Source: Flammeovirga aprica JL-4 (GTDB lineage: Bacteria; Bacteroidota; Bacteroidia; Cytophagales; Flammeovirgaceae). From it: a DNA stretch of 35,222 bases. Positions 8,405 to 16,258 of this stretch are shown here, one piece after another; positions within the stretch are counted from its first letter, which is position 1, and every line of letters starts with the position of its first letter. Under the pieces are notes generated by a model, which saw only the letters and a list, made by a program, of their open reading frames with translations, was not told where the DNA came from and made no database searches. Position numbers and translations under genes: made by a program. Location: the NCBI RefSeq assembly GCF_012844305.1, contig NZ_JABANE010000094.1, positions 1 through 35,222 on the forward strand, given 5' to 3'.

Positions 8405-9775
8405 ATGATGAATATCTACAATCCTTCCAATGAACAGCTTCTGAAATCAATACAAGAAGATAGTGCTCAAAGCCTTCAAGATAAATTACATCAACTTCGT
8501 CAAGGACAAATCCAATGGGAACAAAAGGCAGTGGCAGACCGATTGGAATGTATTCTGAAATTTGGGGAATTGGTCCAAGAGAATATTGATGATTTAGCTA
8601 GAATTTTAACTTCAGAAACAGGAAAACCCATACAGCAATCTTATAATGAGATAAGAGGAGCGCACAACCGAGTAGAACATTTGAAAAACAATGCTGAAAA
8701 ATGGTTAGCTGATAATGTGATAGAAGGGCTTGAGGGGACTTATGAGAAAATAATGCATGAGCCTTTGGGAGTGGTTGCCAATATTTCAGCATGGAACTTC
8801 CCTTATAATGTAGGTTATAATGTGTTTTTATATGCTTTGGTGGCAGGGAATTCAGTGGCGTATAAGCCTTCTGAATTTGCTGCGTTGACAGGTTTAGCCA
8901 TCACAGATCTCTTATACAAAGCAGGTATTCCTAAAGATGTTTTTCAATGTATAGTGGGAGATGGTACTATAGGTCAGGCTATGCTTGAGGCTGATTTTGA
9001 AGGTTATTTCTTCACCGGATCTTACCCAACAGGGCTTCATATCTTAAAAGAAGTGAGTCCGAAAATGGTTCCTGTTCAATTAGAATTAGGAGGAAAGGAC
9101 CCGCTTTATATTATGGATGATGTGAAGGAAGTAAAAGTGGCAGCGATCAATGCCGCCGAAGGGGCTTTTTATAATAATGGCCAAAGTTGTTGTGCAGTGG
9201 AGCGTATTTATGTGCATGAAAAAATTTATAATGAGTTTGTAGAGTATTTCCTGGAAGAAGTGGAAGGTTATGTGATTGGAGATCCAGTGTCAGAAAAAAC
9301 GTTTATTGGTTCGTTGACAAGAAAAGGACAATTGAATTTATTAAGAAATCAAGTCAATGATGCTACCTCAAAAGGAGCTAAATTGCTATTAGGTGGAGAT
9401 GAATTAGCAGGGAAAGGAAACTTTTTCGCACCAACAATTTTGACTGAAGTCAATCATGAAATGTTGGTGATGAAAGAAGAATCGTTTGGCCCCATTATCG
9501 GTATTCAGAAAGTGAATAATGATGAAGAGGCCATTGCGTTGATGAAAGATACTGAATACGGGCTAACAGCAGCCGTTTTTGCCACTGCACAACAAAGAGC
9601 CGAAAAGGTGTTGAAAGCCATGAATACAGGCACTGTATATTGGAATTGTTGTGACAGGGTAAGCCCGAATGTCCCTTGGTCAGGAAGAAATAAATCAGGG
9701 GTGGGAGCTACTCTTTCTTCGCAAGGAATCAGGGCTTTCACACAGCCAAAAGCATATCATTGGAGAGAAGTATAA
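8405..9775 (+). CDS. NAD(P)-dependent aldehyde dehydrogenase (succinate-semialdehyde dehydrogenase-like)
   Basis: 456 residues, the length of short ALDHs such as E. coli Sad/YneI. The cofactor loop reads SAWNFPYN and GNSVAYKPSEF, the glycine motif FFTGSYPTG, the general base is E227 in ELGGKDP, and the catalytic Cys is C262 in GQSCCA. The C-terminal SFGPIIGI and SGVGATLSSQGIRAFTQPK are also family-typical. It should oxidise an aldehyde to an acid in the cytosol. It begins 7 bp after the hydrolase; two ATGs in tandem (8405 and 8408) are equally possible starts. In this operon it would take the gamma-glutamyl aldehyde made by the Fe-ADH and produce the acid cleaved by the PuuD-like enzyme. Confidence 0.92.
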   Translation: MMNIYNPSNEQLLKSIQEDSAQSLQDKLHQLRQGQIQWEQKAVADRLECILKFGELVQENIDDLARILTSETGKPIQQSYNEIRGAHNRVEHLKNNAEKWLADNVIEGLEGTYEKIMHEPLGVVANISAWNFPYNVGYNVFLYALVAGNSVAYKPSEFAALTGLAITDLLYKAGIPKDVFQCIVGDGTIGQAMLEADFEGYFFTGSYPTGLHILKEVSPKMVPVQLELGGKDPLYIMDDVKEVKVAAINAAEGAFYNNGQSCCAVERIYVHEKIYNEFVEYFLEEVEGYVIGDPVSEKTFIGSLTRKGQLNLLRNQVNDATSKGAKLLLGGDELAGKGNFFAPTILTEVNHEMLVMKEESFGPIIGIQKVNNDEEAIALMKDTEYGLTAAVFATAQQRAEKVLKAMNTGTVYWNCCDRVSPNVPWSGRNKSGVGATLSSQGIRAFTQPKAYHWREV

Positions 9776-9787
9776 ACACAATAAATC

Positions 9788-10975
9788 ATGTCTTCAGAAA
9801 AAATCATTTTTAAGAATAAGAAAGGAATTGAATTAGAAGCGGAGATTTGTAATCCCGCAGACCAGATAACACATGCTTACGCTTTATTTTCCCATTGTTT
9901 TAGCGGAATGGATGATACCTCAGTTATTGATAGTATTAAGAGAGGGTTAAACCAAAAAGGAATATCAGTAGTTACGTTTGATTTTACAGGGATTTCACAT
10001 CAAAATGAATATCATGCGGACCATGAAGATATTTTAGCTTTGACGGACTATATGGGTGAGCATCTTCGTTCACCACAGATATTGATCGGGCATTCTTTTG
10101 CAGGAGCGGCTTGTATAGTGGCGGCCAATAGAGTGGCAAGCATTGAAGCGGTAGTCACCATAAGTGCGGTGATTAAATCAAGCCATATCAAAAAGTTATG
10201 TACACCTGATAAAGAGAACACAGCTCTATATAATGTAACGTTGGGAGATAATCATTTTAAGATGACGTCTTCGTTTTTCAATGAAATTACTCATCAGAAC
10301 ATTAAAGAAATCATTCATAAAATCAGAATACCATTACTTATTTTCCATTCTCCTCAAGATGAAATTGTAGATATTACCAACGCGGAGAAGATTTACAGTA
10401 ATGCTTTCCACCCGAAAAGTTTTATCTCACTTGATTATGCAAACCACTTCTTATCCAATCCTCAAAATGGGTATTATGTGGGCAATAATATTGCTACATG
10501 GTCAGAGAGATACGTACAGATGGAGCCTGAAGATCCATTGGTAACACAGCATCAGACGGCAGTGAGAATCGGTACTACAAAATACGTCACGGAAGTGAAA
10601 GCGGGTATTCATCATCAAATTGCAGATGAACCTATTGAAGATGGCGGTAAAGATTTAGGCCCAAATCCTTATCAGTTCTTACTAGCTGGTTTAGGAGCAT
10701 GTACAGCCATGACATTGAGAATGTATGCCGATCATAAAAAATTACCGTTGGAAGAAGTAACTGTTCATCTGAACCATGAAAAAGAATATCTGAAGGACGC
10801 CGAAGATACAAATAAACGTACAGCCAAATTAGATAAGCTTTACAGAAATATTCAGATCAAAGGTGATTTAACAGAAGCTCAAATTAAACGACTAATGGAG
10901 ATCGCGGATAAATGTCCAGTGCATAGAACATTGGAGAATAACCCGATTATCATTACGAATCTTTTAGAAGAATAA
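9788..10975 (+). CDS. Alpha/beta hydrolase fused to OsmC-like peroxidase domain
   Basis: 395 residues with two domains. Residues 1 to about 240 are an alpha/beta hydrolase with the nucleophile elbow LIGHSFAG near residue 100, an acid in HSPQDEIVDI and a His in DYANHFLS near 218. Residues about 245-395 are an OsmC/Ohr-type domain with both redox Cys, C305 in GLGACTAMT and C376 in DKCPVHRTL. OsmC proteins reduce organic hydroperoxides, and this two-domain architecture is a known one. The gene starts 12 bp after the aldehyde dehydrogenase and ends before a strong hairpin, making it the last operon gene. A role in protecting the pathway from peroxides or reactive aldehydes is plausible but not shown. 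Confidence 0.9.
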   Translation: MSSEKIIFKNKKGIELEAEICNPADQITHAYALFSHCFSGMDDTSVIDSIKRGLNQKGISVVTFDFTGISHQNEYHADHEDILALTDYMGEHLRSPQILIGHSFAGAACIVAANRVASIEAVVTISAVIKSSHIKKLCTPDKENTALYNVTLGDNHFKMTSSFFNEITHQNIKEIIHKIRIPLLIFHSPQDEIVDITNAEKIYSNAFHPKSFISLDYANHFLSNPQNGYYVGNNIATWSERYVQMEPEDPLVTQHQTAVRIGTTKYVTEVKAGIHHQIADEPIEDGGKDLGPNPYQFLLAGLGACTAMTLRMYADHKKLPLEEVTVHLNHEKEYLKDAEDTNKRTAKLDKLYRNIQIKGDLTEAQIKRLMEIADKCPVHRTLENNPIIITNLLEE

Positions 10976-11004
10976 GAAGATCCATAATTGAAATTGTTTA
11001 TCAC

Positions 11005-11040
11005 ATCATTAGCCCACGATTTAAATCATGGGCTAATGAT
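11005..11040. terminator. Palindromic terminator between convergent genes
   Basis: A 36-base inverted repeat with arms ATCATTAGCCCAcGAT and ATCaTGGGCTAATGAT (one mismatch) around a TTAA centre lies between the ends of the glutamylation operon and the convergent sigma-54 regulator gene. It has no clear T-tract on either side, so bidirectional termination is likely but not certain. Confidence 0.6.
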
Positions 11041-11055
11041 GAGGTAAAATGAGAA

Positions 11056-12546
11056 TTATTCTTCACCACCAAACGACATATTAAAATATTTCTCAAAAGT
11101 ATTCTGAGAAACACCAATCAATTTATACGCTTTTACTTTACTCTGATTGACCATATTATAAACCATATGGTAATGCTGATGAAGGATGAAATCTTGTTTT
11201 AACGATTCAATTTTCTTCTCAATAGAATGATTTATCCTTTCAGGAAGATCCTTTATTTCAACCATTTCCCCCTCCTTATTGAACACATATAAGCCCATAA
11301 TGACATTCTCTAATTCTCTAATATTCCCAGGGAAATGATACGCCATCAATTGTTTTTCAGCTTCACTAGAAAGTTTCATCATTTTCTTTCGCTTGAAATA
11401 TTTCTGCTGTGTTTTGAGGAAGTGTTTAATCAAAGTTTTCTTGCTGTCAATCGCCATTTCTTTTAAAGCAGGCAAACGGAGTTCTACAACAGACAAACGG
11501 TAAAAAAGGTCCCATCTGAAAGTGCCTTTCTCACACATCTTAGTGAGATTTCTGTGTGTGGCGGCCACTATTCTTACATCTATTTTCTTATCATTTCCAC
11601 CAATAGGCGTAATTACTTTTTCCTGTAATACTCTCAATAATGTCTGTTGCATTTTTGGGGAAATATCCCCGATCTCATCCAAAAATACTGTTCCACCATT
11701 ACATTGCTCAAAAATCCCTTTGTGATTATCAATTGCTCCCGTAAAAGCTCCTTTCTTATGCCCAAAAAGACGGCTTTCTAAGAGTTCATCATTTAATGCA
11801 GAACAGTTGATGGCTCCAAATTTATGATCTCTTCTACTACTGAAAAGATGAATGCTCTTTGCTAAATTTTCTTTACCAGAACCCGTTTCTCCATACACTA
11901 AAGTAGTGACATCTTTACTTTCCGCCACCATTCTAGCACGAGTGTAGGTTTCCCTTAAATCTTCCAGTAAAAGGAAATCCTCTTTATGGTCAACGGTCTC
12001 GCTACTCTCAAAATACATTGATTTACGTTCTACATTTTCAGGAACGCCACCCATGTCAAAATGCACCTCATTCAAGATTGTTTTCTCCTGTTCCTTCGGT
12101 TTTCTCGTTTGTATGAGTCGAGTATTTAATTTGATGTTTGGATTAAGATGTGCTACAATCCAGCACGTTTGCATTGCGGGAGTACCGGGGGAGATAAAAA
12201 GGTCTGCTTGTGCAATATTTTCGTTTTCCAATTCAATCAAAAAACGCCTCATTTCAGTAGAGATTTCAGTATGATTAATAATGTCACGGATCATTAATTC
12301 AGACCTTACAATTTTATCTTTATGCTGAGGGAAATCGTCTTTTAAAGTATTGACCAATAAATTTTGCCTTATTCTATTTTCGTGACGTGGAGATGCTATA
12401 ATTAAGAAATGTTTGTCGTATTTTTCTTTATCAAAAATATCTTTATAAAAACAGTAAGTAGTACCTTCTTTATTGACGCATAGTTCTTGATGTTCATCGA
12501 CATAGAAATCATGCGAAAAGGCGATAAAAGAAATTAATGCTTTCAT
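11056..12546 (-). CDS. RtcR-like sigma-54-dependent activator with N-terminal CARF-type sensor domain
   Basis: 496 residues. The N-terminal about 190 residues resemble the CARF sensor of E. coli RtcR: a first strand ALISFIAFS, a HEN-containing loop (ASPRHENRIRQ), and the segment ISPGTPAMQTCWIVA followed by RLIQTRKPKEQ, matching RtcR's TGTxxxQxCW and RLIQ region. The AAA+ domain (about 195-430) has Walker A GETGSGKE, the sigma-54 contact loop GAFTGA, Walker B GGTVFLDEIGD and arginine residues in FRWDLFYRL. A short C-terminal Fis-like helix-turn-helix (KLIGVSQNTFEKYF) binds DNA. RtcR CARF domains are known to sense RNA ends, but no rtcB or rtcA gene is present here. The divergent kinase-response regulator operon carries a sigma-54-like promoter and is the probable target. 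Ligand and target are inference. Confidence 0.88.
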   Translation of the reverse strand: MKALISFIAFSHDFYVDEHQELCVNKEGTTYCFYKDIFDKEKYDKHFLIIASPRHENRIRQNLLVNTLKDDFPQHKDKIVRSELMIRDIINHTEISTEMRRFLIELENENIAQADLFISPGTPAMQTCWIVAHLNPNIKLNTRLIQTRKPKEQEKTILNEVHFDMGGVPENVERKSMYFESSETVDHKEDFLLLEDLRETYTRARMVAESKDVTTLVYGETGSGKENLAKSIHLFSSRRDHKFGAINCSALNDELLESRLFGHKKGAFTGAIDNHKGIFEQCNGGTVFLDEIGDISPKMQQTLLRVLQEKVITPIGGNDKKIDVRIVAATHRNLTKMCEKGTFRWDLFYRLSVVELRLPALKEMAIDSKKTLIKHFLKTQQKYFKRKKMMKLSSEAEKQLMAYHFPGNIRELENVIMGLYVFNKEGEMVEIKDLPERINHSIEKKIESLKQDFILHQHYHMVYNMVNQSKVKAYKLIGVSQNTFEKYFNMSFGGEE

Positions 12547-12591
12547 TTATATTCAATTTTTGAGTAATTATTTTTTTATTGATGCGATTAA

Positions 12592-12615
12592 GGTAGTAAT
12601 TCTTATCTATCTACC
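12592..12615. promoter_or_regulatory. Possible activator-binding inverted repeat
   Basis: GGTAG (12592-12596) and CTACC (12611-12615) form an inverted repeat with a 14-base spacer just upstream of the sigma-54-like element. It could be an operator for the divergent CARF activator, although such sites usually lie further upstream. The short arms make chance a real alternative. Confidence 0.2.
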
Positions 12616-12623
12616 CAAAAATA
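12616..12623 (-). promoter_or_regulatory. Possible -7 box for the CARF-sigma-54 regulator gene
   Basis: The minus strand reads TATTTTTG, an exact TAnnTTTG match, about 70 bases before the regulator's start codon. No good TTG is found at the expected upstream distance, so support is limited. It sits directly beside the plus-strand sigma-54-like element, so the two genes could share control. Confidence 0.3.
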
Positions 12624-12627
12624 CAAA

Positions 12628-12643
12628 TGGTATTATCTATGCT
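12628..12643 (+). promoter_or_regulatory. Sigma-54 (-24/-12) promoter for the kinase-response regulator operon
   Basis: TGGTATTATCTATGCT has GG (12629-12630) and GC (12641-12642) separated by exactly 10 bases, the spacing that sigma-54 requires, and a partial match to TGGCAC-N5-TTGC. Transcription would begin near 12654, about 19 bases before the ATG at 12673. A sigma-54 activator gene lies directly opposite, which makes a chance match less likely. Confidence 0.5.
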
Positions 12644-12672
12644 TTAATAAAAGTATTTGACCAACAATTAAG

Positions 12673-15120
12673 ATGAATAAACCTCAAATTATATATAAAC
12701 TATTCCGTAATTCAATTTTCGAAATAGATGCTTCAAAGGAAGCAGAGAGAGCACGAACAGATCAATTATTTGGCTTGTCGTATTTGCTTTTTTTCTTAGA
12801 ATTAGAAATGCGATGTAAAACAAACAAAGGAGAACAACTTCCCTTTCAGTTTTCAGAGGGCTTTTCTGTGGTAAACCGGATCAAAGACTTCCCATTTTTT
12901 GAAATTGCACAGCTGTTATCGTATATCAAATTGGAAGTGACAGGTTTGGATGCTTTAGAAATTTCTATGGATGAAAATGATCTCTATGGCAACGATTACG
13001 CTCATGTTTTGGATAATATTATAGCTTCAAAATATGATTATTTGACGTTATTTTCTTTTACTGTGGAAGAGTTATTTCACCGGAAATACCCAAACAACAA
13101 GGGTAAAATTGAATTTGAAAAAGAAGTTTTACCTAAAATACTGGAGATCGCAGATTTTGAAATCCAACCCCAGACACCTCTTTTATGGTTGTCTGAAAGC
13201 TATACAAATACTCCCTTGATTTCTACTGTCCATCATCAGAAATTAATGACAAAAGACAAAAGGTATGGAGAGTTGATTTATATGTCTCAATACCTATTGC
13301 AACTTCATGGAAACTTTGAGAAAGAGGTCACTGATGTGCTAAAAGTAGAAGAGGAACAAACTTCCGAGGCTATCATTGCGCTGTATCCGCCCTTAGCTGA
13401 AGATCATAATGAGATTTCAATTTCTTTGGCGAGTGAAAGGGTGAAATATAACCTTGATGAAGGATCAACTGATTGGTATATTATTGATACAGTTCAGCGA
13501 CTTTTAAAAGAAGGTGGAAAGGCGATTGTAGGTGTCTCCTCTTCTTTTTTGGAAAGGAAAAATCTTCAGAAGTTCAGGTCGAATTTTATTGCTTCTACGG
13601 TTCAATTACAGGTGTTTGATCTTGGAAAAGATTACTTGAGTGATTTTAAAGTAGACACTTTATTGGTTTTTGAGAAATCAGAAAAAACTATAGAAAAGGT
13701 GTTATTTTCTGCTGTAGACGAAGAATATAGTTTGCGTTCGGTCACTGTGGATGTAGCAGAACTGAAACAGAACGACTACAATCTTAGCCCTAAAAGATAC
13801 CTTCTCAATTCACCTGTAGAAGAAGAGGAGTATTTTGTGTTGAAAGAAATTTTGAAGAAAGTAGAATTCAGTATAAAAGGGGAGTTTTTTGAGAAATATA
13901 TTCAAGTACAGCCTAAGGATTTGAGTGAGAGTTTTTTGAATTATGAAATAAATATTGAAGAATTAGAAGAGAAATATTGGGTAGATGAGGAAACGATTCT
14001 GCATGATGATTTATTTATTTGTAATCTCAATCACCTCAAAAATAATCAATTGCAATATTGCTGGATGGCACAGCAGGAAGACATTGGTGTGATACAAGAC
14101 GGTGCCCTTCAATATTATATTTTAGAGCAGAACAAGGTTTATCTTCCTTATTTGATTCATGAATTGCATTCGGATAGCTTTCTCGAACAGCTCAATGCTT
14201 TTTCAAAAGGAAGCCTGATAAAAACGATTTCAAGTGATGATTTTCTGAATATTAAAATACCTAAGATTTCCCTTCATGATCAGAAATTGAAAGTGGTAGG
14301 TTTTAGGGAAGCGTATGTGCATTCCAAAGCAAAGGAAATTGGTCTGGAGAAAGCCAATATGGAACTGAAAGAGGATTTTTATAAAGAATACAGATCGCTC
14401 CGTCATAACATCGGACATTTGCTTTCCTCCATTCAATCAAGTATAGAAGTGATTGGCAATGTGCTTGAATTTGGTGATTATAACCTTGATCTTAATACAG
14501 TAATCAATAAAAAACGTGAGGTGACTTTTGGTGATCAGGTGTCTAAAATTAAGAAAAGCAGTGGCGATATTTACAATTGGCTGAGGAGTTTTGAAGATCA
14601 ATTAAGACAAGATTACCCTCTGGAAAAAGTGCCTGTGCATGAGTTGAAATTATTTCTTCAGAAAAGATATGCAAGCCGAAAAGAATTTGATTTTCAGTGG
14701 GGTAGACAGGAAGATAAGGTTGATGTAGATATTTACCTGCATAAAGATGGCTTTGTGAAAGTGATGGACAATATCGTTCAAAATGCACTTCATCATGGAT
14801 TTGTAGAACCTCGAAATCATTATGCCATCAAAGTCGGTTTCAAGTTGATACAGAAAGAAAGAACCACTACAATTTGTATTGCGGTAAGCAACAATGGACA
14901 ACCCTTTCCAGAGGATTTTGACTTCAAAGCTTTGGTAGAAAGAGGGCAGACTTCCAAGCGGAAATCAAACACAGGATTGGGAGGAAATGATATTTATAGG
15001 ACAATGAAAGCGATGAAAGGAGATTTTGACTTATATTTAGATAGAAATAATGAATATTCTGTAAGCTATAAGTTATTTTTCGCTTGTGATGTTAGAAATA
15101 AAAGTACTGTTAGTCGATGA
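12673..15120 (+). CDS. Fusion of degenerate HsdM methylase, HsdS-like recognition region and histidine kinase
   Basis: 815 residues, no signal peptide or membrane segment. Residues about 1-380 follow the layout of type I restriction HsdM: a helical N-terminus, a strand ending in YPPL near 236 where active methylases have NPPF, LLKEGGKAIVGVSSSFLE near 280 (HsdM: L..GG.A..V.P.G.L), and the typical HsdM closing motif NDYNLSPKRYLL near 366-377. No SAM-binding DPxCGSG motif is seen, so methylation is unlikely. Residues about 400-555 resemble an HsdS target-recognition half, ending in ISSDDFLNIKIPKISLHDQ near 519-537. The C-terminus is a kinase: a phospho-His helix LRHNIGHLLSSI (H578 or H582), N-box VMDNIVQNALHHG near 697, SNNGQPFP, and G2 box TGLGGND near 769. 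It overlaps the following response regulator gene. It probably senses DNA, a nucleotide or a protein partner and phosphorylates that regulator; this is inference. Confidence 0.82.
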   Translation: MNKPQIIYKLFRNSIFEIDASKEAERARTDQLFGLSYLLFFLELEMRCKTNKGEQLPFQFSEGFSVVNRIKDFPFFEIAQLLSYIKLEVTGLDALEISMDENDLYGNDYAHVLDNIIASKYDYLTLFSFTVEELFHRKYPNNKGKIEFEKEVLPKILEIADFEIQPQTPLLWLSESYTNTPLISTVHHQKLMTKDKRYGELIYMSQYLLQLHGNFEKEVTDVLKVEEEQTSEAIIALYPPLAEDHNEISISLASERVKYNLDEGSTDWYIIDTVQRLLKEGGKAIVGVSSSFLERKNLQKFRSNFIASTVQLQVFDLGKDYLSDFKVDTLLVFEKSEKTIEKVLFSAVDEEYSLRSVTVDVAELKQNDYNLSPKRYLLNSPVEEEEYFVLKEILKKVEFSIKGEFFEKYIQVQPKDLSESFLNYEINIEELEEKYWVDEETILHDDLFICNLNHLKNNQLQYCWMAQQEDIGVIQDGALQYYILEQNKVYLPYLIHELHSDSFLEQLNAFSKGSLIKTISSDDFLNIKIPKISLHDQKLKVVGFREAYVHSKAKEIGLEKANMELKEDFYKEYRSLRHNIGHLLSSIQSSIEVIGNVLEFGDYNLDLNTVINKKREVTFGDQVSKIKKSSGDIYNWLRSFEDQLRQDYPLEKVPVHELKLFLQKRYASRKEFDFQWGRQEDKVDVDIYLHKDGFVKVMDNIVQNALHHGFVEPRNHYAIKVGFKLIQKERTTTICIAVSNNGQPFPEDFDFKALVERGQTSKRKSNTGLGGNDIYRTMKAMKGDFDLYLDRNNEYSVSYKLFFACDVRNKSTVSR

Positions 15121-16210
15121 TCAGTTAGATCAATTAGAGTCGTTTATCGTAAATGCTGAAAACAAAGGACTCGATATATTTGAGGTCAAAAGTTTGGAAG
15201 AAGCCAAAGAGGTGATTCTGAACAAAAAGAATCATTTTGATGCTGTGATCCTAGATGTACGCTTTTATTTGGATAAAAACAGTACAAAAGTAGGGCAGAA
15301 AGCCTATCAAGAAGCCGTTACTTTTTTTAATACACAAGAACTGAAGTTTTTCACTTTTACGGGAGTGAAAAACCTGGAATACGATGAGTCGTTTAGAGAA
15401 ACTTATGGTTTTGATGAGGATGACAGCGAGTTCTTTTTGAAAGGAAAAGACGACAACCGCTTGATTGAACGTATCAAAGAATTTGTACAGAATGATGCAG
15501 TGGGGTGGAAAGTAAGAAACGAGCATTACGAACTTTTCAAAGTGTGCAGTGACCAATATTTGGGACAACACGCAGAAAAAGAATTGATCACACTTTTAAG
15601 CATTATTTCTGATGATAGCGATGTGAACAGTAACCTTGAAGTTTATTTATTCAATCCTATCCGAAAATTACTCGAAGACCTTTTTAAAGCATTATTCAAA
15701 AGAAACCTAATACCGTTAGCATTAGTTCCGAATGGGCAAGTGAGGTTAGGCCCTTCCAATCGTTTCTGTGCCGGTTTTGATGTGAATGGCATCGAGTTAA
15801 ATCAGCCTTATTTCCCCAAATTAATTGCCAATCAAGTCAAATTTATTTTGACAGTCACACAACCGGCCTCACATAGATCAAGCTTGGATTTACACCTTGA
15901 ACTCAATACGCAAAACTACCTTCTCAAAGGTGTTTTATATCAATTATTTGATGTGTTGTGCTGGTTTAAATCGTTTATTGACTCCAATCCACAACCCAAC
16001 AATTGGAGGGAATTAACGTCTCAAAATTACAAAGGGATGATTGAAAGAGATGAGTTTGGTAATTACATCTGTGGGGATTTTTTACTGAATAAAGCGTTTG
16101 TATTAGAGCACAATCAGGAAGGGGATGAGATTGAGGTGACGCAATTTGAGAAAAATACAAGCCCGACGACAAGGGGTAAATATCCTTATTTTGTGAAGTA
16201 CTACCTCTAA
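15089..16210 (+). CDS. Response regulator with unusual C-terminal region (HEPN-like and cold-shock-like segments)
   Basis: 373 residues from ATG 15089; a GTG one codon earlier is the alternative start. Residues 1 to about 125 form a receiver domain: acidic pair in VLLVDDQ, phospho-acceptor D56 in LDVRF, a Thr in FFTFTG near 90 and a Lys in FFLKGKD near 117. The remaining about 245 residues carry no standard DNA-binding output domain. About 180-300 is helical, with RKLLEDLFKALF, then QPASHRSS and LLKGVLYQLFDVLCWFKSFI, recalling DUF4145/HEPN-type helical bundles. The last 50 residues (GNYICGDFLLNKAF, EGDEIEV, GKYPYFVKYY) look like a small OB/cold-shock-type barrel. Its start lies inside the 3' end of the kinase gene (about 32 bp overlap), so translation is coupled and the kinase is its cognate partner. 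An RNA-directed output is possible but unproven. Confidence 0.85.
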   Translation: MLEIKVLLVDDQLDQLESFIVNAENKGLDIFEVKSLEEAKEVILNKKNHFDAVILDVRFYLDKNSTKVGQKAYQEAVTFFNTQELKFFTFTGVKNLEYDESFRETYGFDEDDSEFFLKGKDDNRLIERIKEFVQNDAVGWKVRNEHYELFKVCSDQYLGQHAEKELITLLSIISDDSDVNSNLEVYLFNPIRKLLEDLFKALFKRNLIPLALVPNGQVRLGPSNRFCAGFDVNGIELNQPYFPKLIANQVKFILTVTQPASHRSSLDLHLELNTQNYLLKGVLYQLFDVLCWFKSFIDSNPQPNNWRELTSQNYKGMIERDEFGNYICGDFLLNKAFVLEHNQEGDEIEVTQFEKNTSPTTRGKYPYFVKYYL

Positions 16211-16258
16211 AAATCAGATTCTATTGAGTATTACAATTTTACTAACTTTCAACTGTAT

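Noticed and set aside
5149..9775. Calling the operon the classical Puu putrescine pathway
   Set aside because: No PuuB oxidase, PuuP permease or PuuR repressor is present; an iron alcohol dehydrogenase is, which does not act in that route.
12673..15120. Annotating this gene as an active type I restriction methylase or specificity subunit
   Set aside because: SAM motif I is absent, NPPF reads YPPL, no HsdR gene is present, and a histidine-kinase module fills the C-terminus.
15251..15571. 106-codon minus-strand frame inside the response regulator gene
   Set aside because: It overlaps the receiver domain coding sequence and has no recognisable features; a shadow frame.
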